The notes beneath the pieces were generated by a model that saw only the letters and a list, made by a program, of their open reading frames with translations, made no database searches and had not been told where the DNA came from. DNA of 50,768 bases. It comes from JAVBLG01 sp031553655 (GTDB taxonomy: Bacteria > Desulfobacterota > Desulfovibrionia > Desulfovibrionales > Desulfovibrionaceae). The position numbers and the translations under genes were made by a program. Where the stretch lies: positions 1 to 50,768 of the forward strand of contig JAVBLG010000095.1 in assembly GCA_031553655.1 (NCBI GenBank), given 5' to 3'. Shown one piece after another: positions 18,894-28,069 of this stretch; position 1 is the stretch's first letter; every line of letters begins with the position of its first letter.

Positions 18894-21800
18894 TTAAAAT
18901 ATATAGCTGATGCCAAGGGTATACTGGTCAAGGGTATAGTCAGGCAACTCCAGACGCTGATACCCGCCCTGAAGGCTCAAATCCTCATTGTAATTCCAGT
19001 TGAACCCGCCATTATAACGCAACACTTGCTGCCAATCCTTATTTTTGGATTTGGCCATGCCGTAACCGAGCATTCCCCTTAAGGAAAAGTTCTTGAACAA
19101 TTCATATTCGCCGGAAACCACAGCCATGTGGTTTATATATTCCTGCGGAGCGTAATATTCCGGCGGGTTACGATCACTGTCGGCCATGCCGAAAAGATAG
19201 CCCACCCTTAAATGCGGTTTGTCCCACACTATATAGCGCGGACTCAGGGTCAACCCCCTGGTAGTATTACCGTCGGTGCGGTTTATGCCGTAAATTTCGC
19301 CTTCAAGCACGCCCCAGTTGAGGATACGCATGTCAGTGTTAAGGGCCAGGCGGTCAGCGTAAATGCCTTTTTCAATGCTTTCTCTGGTTTCAATGCTTTC
19401 ACGGCTGTAAACCAAATTGTATGTACCATTTATCTTGAGAAAATCCGTGGCGTAAACTCCGCGCCACGCGGCCCGCCATTCAGCAAAGCCGTCGCTGCCG
19501 TCACTCGGCTGCACACCCCTTACCATCAAGTCGATCCAATGCTGTTTGAAAGGGTAATAGCGCAGTCCCACGCCCCCGGCCTGACCGTTGACATATTTGC
19601 CGTCATGACCCCAAGTAACGTCGGAAACAAAGGCCGAAAGAGACAAATCTTCATGCACGTGGCCGGAAAAAGTCAGGGTATATTCCGAATATTCGCGTTC
19701 GGCGTCGTCATTCCACCAGCGGGGCACAAAGGATATTCTGGGCCGCAGCATCCGTTCGGCCCGTTCGGTCTGAATTTCGGTGCGCAACGCTTCGGGGTCA
19801 AGCGCTCTGGCCGCTCTGGCGAGCTTGTTGGCGTAGGACGCGTCGCCGTCGTAGATGGCGTTGTTAGCCCGATAATAGGCCAAATCTTTGGCCGAAAGCC
19901 CAAAATGTGAAGCGCGTTCAAAAAGCCGCTCGGCCCTTGGCATTTGCCCGTGCCAGCTTGCCAGCAGAGCTTCGTCCATTACGGCAAGGCGGCTGGGATG
20001 TACTTCGGGCATGGCCGTCAGTGCTTTTTCATCCAGAGGGAAGTATATATTGCGCACCGGCACAAACATGGGGTCGGCGCAGTCCAGATGATAGCCGGTT
20101 CCTGTAGGGGCGAAGGACATCGAAAAATGCTCTTTTACCGCCTCACCGTAAGCCTGCCGAATCTCATGCCCGCCGTCAAGCCCCAACTGGCCGTAGTCGC
20201 CGCCGGGATACATCCAGGCGTGAAGGTCAAAACCCTGAGCGCGGACCTTGGCCTGTATGGATGAAATCATGCGGGACCAACGATTTCTCATCTGTTCGAC
20301 GGTTTCAGGCTGCCCGTTGACCAGCCCGCGTTCGGCCCAGAAATTACCCTTGCGCCCTGAGGTAGCTTTCACAATGCTGCGAGGCACGGTATCGGTAAGA
20401 ATAAATTCCCAGCGCCCGGTGGCGGCCAGGCGACGCAGCTCGGCCACATTCGGCATATTTTCGGGCGTTCCAGGTAAAAAGCTCTCCTCGCTCACAAGCA
20501 GGGCGGCCCTGATTTTGCGTCGTTTCAGAATGGCGTCAATGTCGGCCAGCTCGGCCGGGGCGGCGTGGCCCATAATAATCATCATGGGAATTTTTTCGGC
20601 TTCATATCTATTCTTGTCCGAGCCGGACCAAGCCAGAATTTCACCGGAAGACACAATATTGTAGCGTTCTTGAAACACTTCCAGATTGTAGTCAATATCT
20701 CGCGCGGTATAGGCGTCGTCGCGGGGCAGAGCCGAAATATTGGCAAAGCATACCACAGCCGCCGAGGCATTGGCTCCCCGATCGGCCATTTTTTCAACTA
20801 TGGGAAAAGAATAGTCAAAGCGCGATATGGCCCCCATATGCACGGTTGATTGCAAGGCGTAGTAGGGATCTTGAGGGAACTCGGCAGCCATGTCTCTCGA
20901 AAGATGGGCGGCCTCTTTGAAATTTTCCCGTTGCAGGGCAATGTCCAGGATGCTTTCCAGAGCATTGCGTTGAATGGGGTTGCGCTGCAAGATACCCCCG
21001 GCATGCTCTTCAGCCTTGACCAGAGGGGTATCATCGGGCTTGAGTTCGTCAAATTTCTTCGGATCGAGCTGTTGCAATTCCGCCAAACGCTCCGGGCTGA
21101 TGGAATCTCGATCAAGTTTGCCCTTGTCCAGCTTGATTCGGTCGCGCTTCAGTCTCTGAAGCCTTTCGTTCTCCTGCCGATATTCTTCGCGAAAAGATGA
21201 ATTATAAATATCATTTACATATGGGGAATCTGGAGAACGATTCAGATATTCACTAGCATATTCCCTGGCCTGGATATTTTTTTGTTCGCGCATGGCCTGC
21301 TCAGCCTTCTTGCGCAGCACAGCCAGCACTTCGGGATCGTCCAAATTGTAAGCGGCCAAAACCGCCGCCGCTTCCTCGTAGCGATCCTGGGCCCGCAGCG
21401 TGCGCACCAGGCCCAGAACCGCCGGGCGATGCCCGGGATTTGTCTTGAGCATGGCCCGGAACATTTTTTCGGCGGTTTTGTAATAGCCCAGATCCAAATT
21501 GCATTGGGCAAGATACATGCGCGCTTCAGGCAGACTGGAGTATTTTTCAAAATGCGCCCTTAGCGCACGCGCCTTGGCGTAATTGGGCATGGCCATGTAC
21601 AGGTGGAAAAGCTCAAAGCAGGCGCTGAAATTTTTCGGTTCCATGCGCAGATAAGCCGCGAAATGAGCGGCGGCTTCTTCGTTTTTGCCGTCCAACATAT
21701 TTATGCGACCAAGAATATATTCTTTTTTCAGAGAATCACCGGCAAGTCCGGCTTGTAGATAGCGATTTGAGGCTTCGTCATTGCCCTGCATTTTTTCTAC

Positions 21801-23771
21801 CAGAGCCATGCCCAAATTGGCTTCGGGCAGATTGGGGTTCATATCCAGGGCCGCCCGCCACAAAGGAATGGCAGTGTCCGTTTCGCCTCTGGCTGCGAGG
21901 ACAAAGGCGGCGTCGGAAAACATCACCGCGCCTTCGGCCGGAGGAATGGCCTTGAGTTGCCTGCTGGACAAAACAGAGGCAAAAAGATTGCTGCGCCCCT
22001 GACGGAAAAGTTCGCTCACATAGTCTTTGAGCAACTTGAGGTAATAACCGCGATCCAGAGTCAGGGCGGACAGGCCGTGCTGTTGATCCGGAATCATCAC
22101 AGTCTGGGTTCCGGACGGAGGATCAAGGGCCAGCAATTTCTTCGCCGAAGGCTCAATTGACTGCTCCGAACCATTTTTCAGACTGCCATAAGCCAAACCA
22201 AGGGCCCTCCATACCTCAAGCTGGCCTCCCTGCGCGGGAATGGTAGCCAACAGCGGTTCAACGGCAAACCATTGCTCGTTGCGCATCAGCATTAGGCCCA
22301 GAGACAGCGGAGACAGCTCGGGAAATTGCTTGCGAAAAATTTCCAGGGCCTGGGGAATCATGTTTTGTTGAACCAGAAGGGAGCTCATATTGGCTCCGGA
22401 TGTTCTGTTGCGCTCGGGGTCGGCGTAAATGGAATCGCGCCAGTAGATGAAGGCTTCGCCATATCTGCCCTGATTCCACAATTCCCACCCCGTGGTCCGC
22501 AGCATATTGGTCTGCCGCTCCAGCGGAGAAGCCGGGCCGGACATACCCAAATCGTCCATAATGAGGCGTACCCCGGCCTGCTCATGTACCGAAGTTATCT
22601 GTTCCGCATTTTTGAAAATGTTTTCTTTGGCCGCGTAAACCGCCGTAGTATTGCCCTTGCGCGAGGCTGAAAGATACTTGCCGTAATACAGCGCCAAAAA
22701 TTGCCTGCTGGTCTCCATGCTGGACGCCAATTGGTCAAGTTGCGCCGTTTTTCCGGACATATCCAGATAAAAATAATATTGCCCTAACAAATATGGATCA
22801 TGAGGAACAACTTCCAGGGCTTCGCGCAACACAGCCAGGGCTTCCGCACCGTGGCCGGAAGCTTGATAGCTTCCGGCTGCCTTTACCGCCCACACCGCCG
22901 GCTCGGACGATCCGCGCCATTGTCCGGCATAGACTTCAGCAGCTCTGGCCGGCATTTTCAAATCCATGAAAATACGCGCTCTGGAAGCCATGGCTTTTTC
23001 CCGGTTATAGCCGAGAGCAATGGCTTTTTTATACAGCTCTTCGGCTTCGGCTATTTTACTTTTCTTTTGCAGATCTTCGGCGGTCAGGAGGCATAGGGAG
23101 GCCAGCAGCAAATTTCGTCCGCCTTGCGACCTTTCAAGAGAAGCAGCAAGCATGGACGCGGCCTGCTCGGGCTTTTTGGCCATATAGGCCGCGAGAATGC
23201 GCCTATCGTTGCCCTCGAGAGCGCCAGATTCCTCAAGAGCTCTAAATATCTGCTGAAAAGCACTCCCGGGCCTGGAATAATTTCTGGTAAGCTCATAAAC
23301 CAGCGCGGGCATTATGCGCGGATCGACTCTTCTGAAGTGGGCCACAAGCATGGAGTGCATCTTTGCCGGATCGCGTTCGTACAGGGCCGTAATGTTTTCC
23401 ACGGCCAAGGTGCCAAGCTCCACATTGTCAGGCATGGCTACAATAGCCAGAGCAATGACGCGTTCGGCTTCGTCATGCCTTTTGAGTCTGGTGAGCACCA
23501 GAGCCCTCTGCCACAAGAACGGCAAATAAGCGGGATCTATTTTAACACCCTCGTCGATGGCCTCCAGGGCTTCGGCGTACATTTTCCGTTTTATGGCGTA
23601 TTGGGCGCGATTATAATAAAGGGCCACCGACGGCCTTTCCTGAGCCTGTTCCTGGCGCTGCGCCCGCGCCGCGGCCTCATGGCGAGGCTTTTTGGCTGCC
23701 TGGCTGGAAGTTGTGGGAACGGAAAACGTAAAGGCAACCAAGGCGGCGATAATTGTTTTGAAAACACGCAT
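18894..23771 (-). CDS. Giant PgaA-like outer-membrane exporter: TPR array, degenerate deacetylase domain and beta-barrel
   Basis: 1625 residues. Signal peptide at 1-25 (IIAALVAFTFSVPTTSSQAA). Residues about 45-860 are a long helical TPR array (e.g. YNRAQYAIKRKMYAEALEAI; LNLAEANLGMALVEKMQG-type repeats). A charged Lys/Arg/Asp-rich linker spans about 865-930. Residues about 1050-1280 resemble the PgaB/NodB deacetylase fold (IPMMIIMGHAAPAEL, RRKIRAALLVSEESF, AWMYPGGDYGQ), but the metal-binding Asp pair is absent. From about 1340 to the end, alternating aromatic/polar strands form an outer-membrane barrel of about 285 residues, ending in LGISYIF with the terminal Phe used for barrel insertion. 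TPR plus C-terminal barrel is the PgaA layout (about 800 residues in E. coli); here it is doubled in length with an extra domain. TAATG overlap couples it to the upstream gene; GGGAG precedes the ATG. Likely role: exporting the polysaccharide. Confidence 0.82.
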   Translation of the reverse strand: MRVFKTIIAALVAFTFSVPTTSSQAAKKPRHEAAARAQRQEQAQERPSVALYYNRAQYAIKRKMYAEALEAIDEGVKIDPAYLPFLWQRALVLTRLKRHDEAERVIALAIVAMPDNVELGTLAVENITALYERDPAKMHSMLVAHFRRVDPRIMPALVYELTRNYSRPGSAFQQIFRALEESGALEGNDRRILAAYMAKKPEQAASMLAASLERSQGGRNLLLASLCLLTAEDLQKKSKIAEAEELYKKAIALGYNREKAMASRARIFMDLKMPARAAEVYAGQWRGSSEPAVWAVKAAGSYQASGHGAEALAVLREALEVVPHDPYLLGQYYFYLDMSGKTAQLDQLASSMETSRQFLALYYGKYLSASRKGNTTAVYAAKENIFKNAEQITSVHEQAGVRLIMDDLGMSGPASPLERQTNMLRTTGWELWNQGRYGEAFIYWRDSIYADPERNRTSGANMSSLLVQQNMIPQALEIFRKQFPELSPLSLGLMLMRNEQWFAVEPLLATIPAQGGQLEVWRALGLAYGSLKNGSEQSIEPSAKKLLALDPPSGTQTVMIPDQQHGLSALTLDRGYYLKLLKDYVSELFRQGRSNLFASVLSSRQLKAIPPAEGAVMFSDAAFVLAARGETDTAIPLWRAALDMNPNLPEANLGMALVEKMQGNDEASNRYLQAGLAGDSLKKEYILGRINMLDGKNEEAAAHFAAYLRMEPKNFSACFELFHLYMAMPNYAKARALRAHFEKYSSLPEARMYLAQCNLDLGYYKTAEKMFRAMLKTNPGHRPAVLGLVRTLRAQDRYEEAAAVLAAYNLDDPEVLAVLRKKAEQAMREQKNIQAREYASEYLNRSPDSPYVNDIYNSSFREEYRQENERLQRLKRDRIKLDKGKLDRDSISPERLAELQQLDPKKFDELKPDDTPLVKAEEHAGGILQRNPIQRNALESILDIALQRENFKEAAHLSRDMAAEFPQDPYYALQSTVHMGAISRFDYSFPIVEKMADRGANASAAVVCFANISALPRDDAYTARDIDYNLEVFQERYNIVSSGEILAWSGSDKNRYEAEKIPMMIIMGHAAPAELADIDAILKRRKIRAALLVSEESFLPGTPENMPNVAELRRLAATGRWEFILTDTVPRSIVKATSGRKGNFWAERGLVNGQPETVEQMRNRWSRMISSIQAKVRAQGFDLHAWMYPGGDYGQLGLDGGHEIRQAYGEAVKEHFSMSFAPTGTGYHLDCADPMFVPVRNIYFPLDEKALTAMPEVHPSRLAVMDEALLASWHGQMPRAERLFERASHFGLSAKDLAYYRANNAIYDGDASYANKLARAARALDPEALRTEIQTERAERMLRPRISFVPRWWNDDAEREYSEYTLTFSGHVHEDLSLSAFVSDVTWGHDGKYVNGQAGGVGLRYYPFKQHWIDLMVRGVQPSDGSDGFAEWRAAWRGVYATDFLKINGTYNLVYSRESIETRESIEKGIYADRLALNTDMRILNWGVLEGEIYGINRTDGNTTRGLTLSPRYIVWDKPHLRVGYLFGMADSDRNPPEYYAPQEYINHMAVVSGEYELFKNFSLRGMLGYGMAKSKNKDWQQVLRYNGGFNWNYNEDLSLQGGYQRLELPDYTLDQYTLGISYIF

Positions 23772-25768
23772 TATTTGCTCCCGCCGGTATAAAGGCTTGA
23801 CCGGCCGTTGTCGGCGTCGGGTATGACATAGAGAAAGCGGTTGCGGTTATGGCGGTGCGCCAGAGCAATCCAATTTTGCCTGGAAATGTCTTCTTCAACG
23901 AAGTCCAACAGATAGTAGTCAGCATCAAGAGTATACCCGGAAGCGGCCAAAGCAATGGCCGCCTCACGCGAGAAGCGCACAACAGCGTAATAATCGCTCT
24001 CATTGATGCTTTTTATAGTATTTTCCACATCTTCCCAATTGGCGTCGGGGTGCGGCCGTATGGCTACCCCACCCCACAGCCTGGCACTTTGCGCGGCCTC
24101 AAAGGGCGGAATAATCAGGTCAGCGGGGTCGAAAGCAAGGCTGCCGTCCGGCAGGGCGGCAACAGACATATTGCCTTCGCCGCCGGTTTGCAAAAGTTTG
24201 CGGGCAAGATTATCGCGCCCGGCCCGATCTTTCACTTCCGACAGCGGCAGAATCCTCGTTGTTATTGCCCCGCGCCAGGATTCCGCCGGAGGCATAATCA
24301 CGCCATGTTCCTCATTTTGCCATACTGTAGGCAAAAATTCCGCAGACAAGCGCCCGAAGTAGGCCTGATACCCTGGCAGGGGTGAAGCGCCCAAGGCAAC
24401 AGCGCCTTGATGTACCAATTCCGACACCGGCATGAGCCCAGGTTCAAGCGTACTGCCGTTGAGATCTATCTTCAGCCTGCTGCCCTTGAGCTGAATATTG
24501 AAATTCCAGGGTGCGCGCCCCGGCAGAACGGAATCGTGAACGACTATAAGACCCAGGCCAGGCAGGCGCTCATGCACAAGCAGCCTGTTGGCGCGCAGGG
24601 TCAGACGCAGATAGGACTCGCGCGAGGCGTAGCGCAGGTAGATATAACGTTCTCCCTGGTCCCTTTCTTTGAAGGTGACGGACAGGTTTACATTGTCCCA
24701 CAGCGAGCTGCCACGCAAAATGGCCGGATCCACAAACCCCTCTTCGGGCACAAGCACCAGTTCGTCGTCGTCAATCTCCACCAGAGTGCGGAAAGTGCTC
24801 CAGTCTTCGGCCGCATCCAGCGAGGAAATGTCAAAACGCTCGCGGTGGAAGTTCCATTTTTCCATGGCGGCCAACAGCTCCTGGGCCTCCCAATGAGGTT
24901 TTACCTGCATTCGACTGAGCTGAAAAACGCTGTCAATCGAGGAATTGAAAGCCGGGCCTTCTCTAGTAAAAGCCGTTTTAAAATATTTTTCCATCAGGCT
25001 CTTGTTGGCTGCCTCCAGTTCCGGGGGCATATATGCGCCAAAGGAGTTGGCAGGCACGAGAATAAAGGCCAGCGGAGGCGTGGCCATTGCCGACTCGAGC
25101 GGTTCAAAAGATTTTTTGTAATAGTCGGCAAGGCGCTCAAAAGCCTGTTCGTCGTTTTCCAGCCTTTTTCCGTCCGCGTCGCGCAAGAAATCGGAAATAA
25201 AATAGCCCGGCTCTACCCCCGGCATGTTTTCATTTATGCGCAAAAGCCTCACGCCCTGGCTGCCCACGTCCCAAAAATGGCTTCTTTCTATGGAAGCCAC
25301 ATTGGAATAGGTGACGAAAAAGTTATTCCAACTGGTCAGAGTGCTGGTATAGGTAAAAAGTGTGGCATGGGCGCCGGCCGGGCCAATGATGTTCTGCCCG
25401 AAGATCACGTTGTCCTTGCGCCCTCCTTCCAGCATCAGATATATGGCTTTTTCCGGCAGCGGGCTGCCCTTGACATAAAAATTAATTATGTCTTCGGTAT
25501 TGATCCAGTTGTATCCGGCCGCTTTAAGCGCCGCGAGATGTCGGGAAAACTGATCGCGCGAGTTCTGGCCCGGCCGCTCGTCTCGGGTAAGCGAGCCATA
25601 GGATATGGCGGTAAAGCCATTGCGCTGCGTCCAGTTCTCGCGATCGAAAACCGGCGGATCACCTCGCTCTATGAATTGCCAAGCCACCAGCACGGCTGCG
25701 GCAATGAGAATGACAATCTGCAAAATGGTGCGGAGCACCTTGTAAGTGTCTTTAGATAATAGGGCCAT
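23771..25768 (-). CDS. Membrane-anchored PgaB-like protein with an inactivated deacetylase motif
   Basis: 665 residues with one N-terminal membrane helix (about 13-31, LQIVILIAAAVLVAW), so anchored in the inner membrane and facing the periplasm. Residues about 50-300 align by eye with the PgaB deacetylase: FTAISYGSL, FSRHLAALKAAGYNWINTED, LPEKAIYLMLEGGRKD. In active enzymes that last strand ends in TFDDG; here it is MLEGG, so the metal-binding Asp pair is lost. The HxxxH region reads SHFWDVG and keeps only one His. Residues about 345-480 are beta-sandwich-like (SVTFKERDQGERYIYLRYAS; SRLKIDLNGSTL). The C-terminal part, about 545-650, is alpha/beta (VAIRPHPDANWEDVENTIK; DYYLLDFVEED). Probably a structural or polymer-binding partner of the synthase and exporter. 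The start has a weak ribosome site; the synthase stop is 9 bases upstream. Confidence 0.75.
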   Translation of the reverse strand: MALLSKDTYKVLRTILQIVILIAAAVLVAWQFIERGDPPVFDRENWTQRNGFTAISYGSLTRDERPGQNSRDQFSRHLAALKAAGYNWINTEDIINFYVKGSPLPEKAIYLMLEGGRKDNVIFGQNIIGPAGAHATLFTYTSTLTSWNNFFVTYSNVASIERSHFWDVGSQGVRLLRINENMPGVEPGYFISDFLRDADGKRLENDEQAFERLADYYKKSFEPLESAMATPPLAFILVPANSFGAYMPPELEAANKSLMEKYFKTAFTREGPAFNSSIDSVFQLSRMQVKPHWEAQELLAAMEKWNFHRERFDISSLDAAEDWSTFRTLVEIDDDELVLVPEEGFVDPAILRGSSLWDNVNLSVTFKERDQGERYIYLRYASRESYLRLTLRANRLLVHERLPGLGLIVVHDSVLPGRAPWNFNIQLKGSRLKIDLNGSTLEPGLMPVSELVHQGAVALGASPLPGYQAYFGRLSAEFLPTVWQNEEHGVIMPPAESWRGAITTRILPLSEVKDRAGRDNLARKLLQTGGEGNMSVAALPDGSLAFDPADLIIPPFEAAQSARLWGGVAIRPHPDANWEDVENTIKSINESDYYAVVRFSREAAIALAASGYTLDADYYLLDFVEEDISRQNWIALAHRHNRNRFLYVIPDADNGRSSLYTGGSK

Positions 25769-25777
25769 GGCGTTGAC

Positions 25778-27601
25778 TTACAATACATCCCGTGAGCTTT
25801 TGTCGAATTTTTGGGCCTCGGTCGGGGCGTGGGCCACGGCCATGTCTCCTTCCTGCCAGTCAGGGGGCATTTCAAGCTGATCCTGCACATAACGCCGTTT
25901 TTCCTGCGCAGCCACGTCGGCCGAGGTGTTTCTGGTGCCCCATTCCGACTTCCAGAAGGTGAACACGGCAACCGGCAACTGCCACAGAAGCACCCCCAGA
26001 TAGAAGCCGCAGAACATTATGCCGTAGGGCCACAGGTTGCTGCGCTTGTAAAGCATATAAGACGCGCTCATGAGCATGCTCATCATCAGAATGCCAATAA
26101 GATACTGATAGGGAAAAACCCCCTGGATCAGAGGCACCAGAAACATGGTGCGTATGACCACAACCGGAGCCAGCAACGGCAAAATGAAGGACAAGTAAAA
26201 AGATATGGACATGAACGGTTCCTTTTTCCACATAAAGGAACCGGCGCGCAGGGTTTCCCTGAGCCAGGAACGCTTCCAGCGCATCTGCTGCTTGATGAAG
26301 GTTTTCATACTGGAAGGAACGATGGTGGAGCATACGGCCGCATCCTGGTAGCCGGTGCGCATACCGGACAGAATGAAGTTGGTCATGCTGCGATCGTCAC
26401 CAAAAGTGGCCGGATAACCGAAGAAAGTCTGGTTGAGCCAAGGGTCGAGATATTTCATGACCAGTTCTTTGCGGTAGCAAGCCAACGGGCCGGAAAGGCA
26501 GGTTACCGCGTCAAACACCGATTCCGCGGCTTTTATGAACCTGAAGGCCACATAATAGCGCACCGCCTGCATTTTGGTCAGGGCGTTGGTCCATTTGTTC
26601 TGCACTTCGGTGCGCCCCGACACCGCCCCCATCTTGGGGTCGCGGAAAGGTTGAACCAATTCACGCACGGCATTGGGCTCCAGAAAACTGTCCGAGTCCA
26701 CAAAAATCAGCAAATCGTGTTTGGACCGCAACGCCCCGGCAGCCATTGCATGGCGTTTGCCCATATTGCGCGGCTGCTCAAAATACTTCACACGATCGCC
26801 GGTTATTTCTTTTTGCAGCTTTTCAATTATTTCAACAACTTTTTCCATTGATTTATCGCTGCTTCCGTCGTCAATCAGGATAACCTCCAGCTTATCCTGG
26901 GGATAATCCTGGTTGACCGCATCTCGAATGGTTTTTTGGATCCACTCTTCTTCGTTGAAACACGGAATGATAATGGTCACTCCCGGCGTGAAATCGGGGT
27001 CCACCGGCACATTTCGGTAAAAAAAAGCGAAGACGAAACGGCTGACCAGAAAAACCGAGGCGGTAATGCCGTAAAGAAAAATGGGCACGTCGAACATGAA
27101 GTAAAAGACGCTTTCCTGGCGCATGTATAGAATGCCCATTACGGACAAAATCAGGAAGCCCGTGGACATAACCAGCAATCTGAGCCAGCGCCGCGCCCGC
27201 AAGTAGTCGTCGAGGTGGCGGCTGAAGTTCATGGCCACACGCACAAGGCCCGTCTCACGGTCGGTGTTCACCCGCACCACTTCGGCCTCAATTTTTACCC
27301 GTGACTCATACCCCTCGGGCAACGTTCCGGGCGGCACGACAAAACGCAAAATGAACTTGTCGCCGACTTCGGGTTTTTCTTCGCCCTCGGGCCAGTGCAA
27401 AAGAACGCCAGAAGGAGAAAGGTCTTCGCTGATGCAGTGCAGTGAGAGTATTTCTTCCGACAGGTCATTTACCGACACCTGGAGCGAGCTGGTATAACGC
27501 TGATTTCCTCCGCGGCGGGATTGTCCGCGATCGGGTATATTTGGAGCCAGGCGACGGTCCGATTTTGGCTGTGGATAAATTTCTTCTATATTTTGAGTCA
27601 T
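25778..27601 (-). CDS. PilZ domain-family 2 glycosyltransferase (hyaluronan synthase/PgaC/NodC-like polysaccharide synthase)
   Basis: 607-residue inner-membrane synthase and first gene of the locus. The N-terminus has a PilZ-type c-di-GMP motif: R25-GQS-R29 (RxxxR) and D60-LSPS-G65 (DxSxxG). Two hydrophobic segments follow (about 141-190). The GT2 domain has DDGSSD (about 242), VDSDS (about 300), SGPLACYRKE (acceptor region shared with hyaluronan synthases and NodC), GDDRSMTN (about 400) and QQMRW (QxxRW, about 437). Three to four membrane segments follow at about 460-560. It should polymerise a UDP-activated hexosamine and/or uronic acid while threading the chain through its membrane channel. 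The PilZ domain in the same chain implies direct activation by c-di-GMP, unlike E. coli PgaC/PgaD, where the signal is sensed at the subunit interface. No clear Shine-Dalgarno lies before the ATG. Confidence 0.88.
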   Translation of the reverse strand: MTQNIEEIYPQPKSDRRLAPNIPDRGQSRRGGNQRYTSSLQVSVNDLSEEILSLHCISEDLSPSGVLLHWPEGEEKPEVGDKFILRFVVPPGTLPEGYESRVKIEAEVVRVNTDRETGLVRVAMNFSRHLDDYLRARRWLRLLVMSTGFLILSVMGILYMRQESVFYFMFDVPIFLYGITASVFLVSRFVFAFFYRNVPVDPDFTPGVTIIIPCFNEEEWIQKTIRDAVNQDYPQDKLEVILIDDGSSDKSMEKVVEIIEKLQKEITGDRVKYFEQPRNMGKRHAMAAGALRSKHDLLIFVDSDSFLEPNAVRELVQPFRDPKMGAVSGRTEVQNKWTNALTKMQAVRYYVAFRFIKAAESVFDAVTCLSGPLACYRKELVMKYLDPWLNQTFFGYPATFGDDRSMTNFILSGMRTGYQDAAVCSTIVPSSMKTFIKQQMRWKRSWLRETLRAGSFMWKKEPFMSISFYLSFILPLLAPVVVIRTMFLVPLIQGVFPYQYLIGILMMSMLMSASYMLYKRSNLWPYGIMFCGFYLGVLLWQLPVAVFTFWKSEWGTRNTSADVAAQEKRRYVQDQLEMPPDWQEGDMAVAHAPTEAQKFDKSSRDVL

Positions 27602-28069
27602 GGCTGGATATTATATAACTTTAATTTATATGGTGTATAACGTAATAATACAACGCGATACGTACCGCAAAATTATAATGCTTAAAAACACATAGATAGA
27701 TAGAATATCTGTAACTTCGCGCCGCTTAATTACTAAGCTTTAACACAGAAAAAAGTATTATAAAATAAGAAATAATATTTATAATACTATAATCAATTTA
27801 TTTCAATAGTTATATATACATATATTCCATAATTTGCTATAGGAACCGTTTTTTAGCGCACTTGTTTTACCCGAGCCCGGCAATAGCGCTCCGGCATACA
27901 CGCCAAAGTAACTTGCCCTCTACGAGCTTAGGAGTGTTTCCGCTCCGAACAGGGCATTGACTTTGCAGCCCAAGGCGGATAAATAAAAAAATTTGCCATA
28001 ACATATCATTGATGAACCCTGCTTTAAAAAGCTCAGTACTTGTTGAACGCGGGGGTCGCGGGGTACAAC
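27602..28069. other. 468-base divergent intergenic region, no gene found
   Basis: It separates the polysaccharide locus (-) from the ffh operon (+). Bases 27602-27850 are extremely AT-rich with many short A/T runs and several TATAAT-like strings, one only about 10 bases before the synthase ATG, and no convincing -35 partner was found. Bases 27860-28000 are GC-mixed and include a small hairpin, GGAG/CTCC, near 27931-27946. No ORF or known RNA was recognised. Confidence 0.6.
27957..27985 (+). promoter_or_regulatory. Possible sigma-70 promoter of the ffh operon
   Basis: TTGACT (27957-27962) is followed after 16-17 bases by an ATAAATA stretch (27979-27985). The -35 is good and the -10 approximate. 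The leader would be about 80 bases. Confidence 0.4.

Noticed and set aside
24407..25759. 450-codon + strand open frame
   Set aside because: Antisense to the PgaB-like gene, which has a membrane anchor and coupling to its neighbours.
27602..28069. SRP RNA or another known RNA in the ffh upstream region
   Set aside because: No conserved SRP RNA tetraloop region or tRNA-like features could be found; only a small hairpin is visible.
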